Shown: in pieces, positions 5,241 to 5,279 of the stretch | How positions within the stretch are numbered: the stretch's first letter is position 1 | Layout of the letters: every line of letters begins with the position of its first letter | From: Syntrophomonadaceae bacterium | Lineage (GTDB): Bacteria > Bacillota > Syntrophomonadia > Syntrophomonadales > Syntrophomonadaceae | DNA length: 5,279 bases | Assembly (NCBI GenBank): GCA_012840625.1 | Contig: DUSB01000052.1 | Coordinates: forward strand, 1-5,279 | Direction of reading: 5' to 3' | Translations under genes and position numbers: made by a program | The notes under the pieces: generated by a model | The model's database searches: none | Seen by the model: the letters and a program-made list of their open reading frames with translations, nothing else | Told to the model about the DNA's origin: nothing

Positions 5241-5279
5241 TTTGCCGGATACATAACTGGTTGTTCCTAATCCGGGAAA
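5241..5279. repeat. Inverted repeat upstream of the acidic-protein gene
   Basis: TTTGCCGGAT (5241-5250) and ATCCGGGAAA (5270-5279) are complementary at nine of ten positions across a 19-base spacer. The element ends at the window edge and lies about seven bases upstream of the binding site (5233-5229). It could be an operator, a leader hairpin or part of an upstream gene's end; the cut sequence does not allow a choice. Confidence 0.4.

Noticed and set aside
5222..5254. Eleven-residue N-terminal extension of the acidic protein from the ATG at 5254.
   Set aside because: It would contain the GGAGG site that properly serves the ATG at 5221.

Overview
The window looks like chromosomal DNA of a low- to mid-GC, probably spore-forming Firmicute of the Clostridia. 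The reasons are strong GGAGG-type ribosome binding sites, TATAAT/TATACT -10 elements, GTG/TTG starts, compact hairpin-plus-U terminators and two perfect Spo0A-box heptamers. The pairing of a crotonase-fold enzyme with a long-form acyl-CoA dehydrogenase fits an anaerobe with acyl-CoA metabolism (a syntrophic fatty-acid oxidiser such as a Syntrophomonas relative would fit). That assignment is inference from protein character, not from any search.

Left part (1-1190): a long A+T-rich control region (about 29-324) separates a possible leftward gene that runs off the edge (only its first nine codons visible) from a rightward enoyl-CoA hydratase/isomerase-family gene (325-1140), which ends in a strong intrinsic terminator. 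The control region has two 0A boxes. One sits at the -35 position of a leftward promoter; the other lies between the second rightward -10 candidate and the crotonase gene's upstream DNA.

Middle (1212-3420): a 611-residue acyl-CoA dehydrogenase is encoded on the minus strand, convergent with the crotonase. Its GTG start is 24 bases inside the longest open frame. A 169-bp divergent intergenic region with a promoter for each side separates it from a 59-residue two-helix membrane protein on the plus strand. That small gene ends inside a bidirectional terminator shared with the next convergent gene.

Right part (3418-5279): three minus-strand genes read right to left. First comes a very acidic 131-residue protein of unknown function with its own terminator. 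Then come a metallo-beta-lactamase-fold hydrolase and, six bases after its stop, a 134-residue membrane-anchored hypothetical protein; these two look translationally coupled.

The crotonase and dehydrogenase plausibly both act on acyl-CoA thioesters, but they are convergent and separately promoted, so they are neighbours and not an operon. No RNA genes, mobile elements, CRISPR arrays or prophage parts were seen. The most interesting points are the Spo0A-box arrangement and the loss of both classical hydratase glutamates in the crotonase. I found no evidence of a wholly new system.
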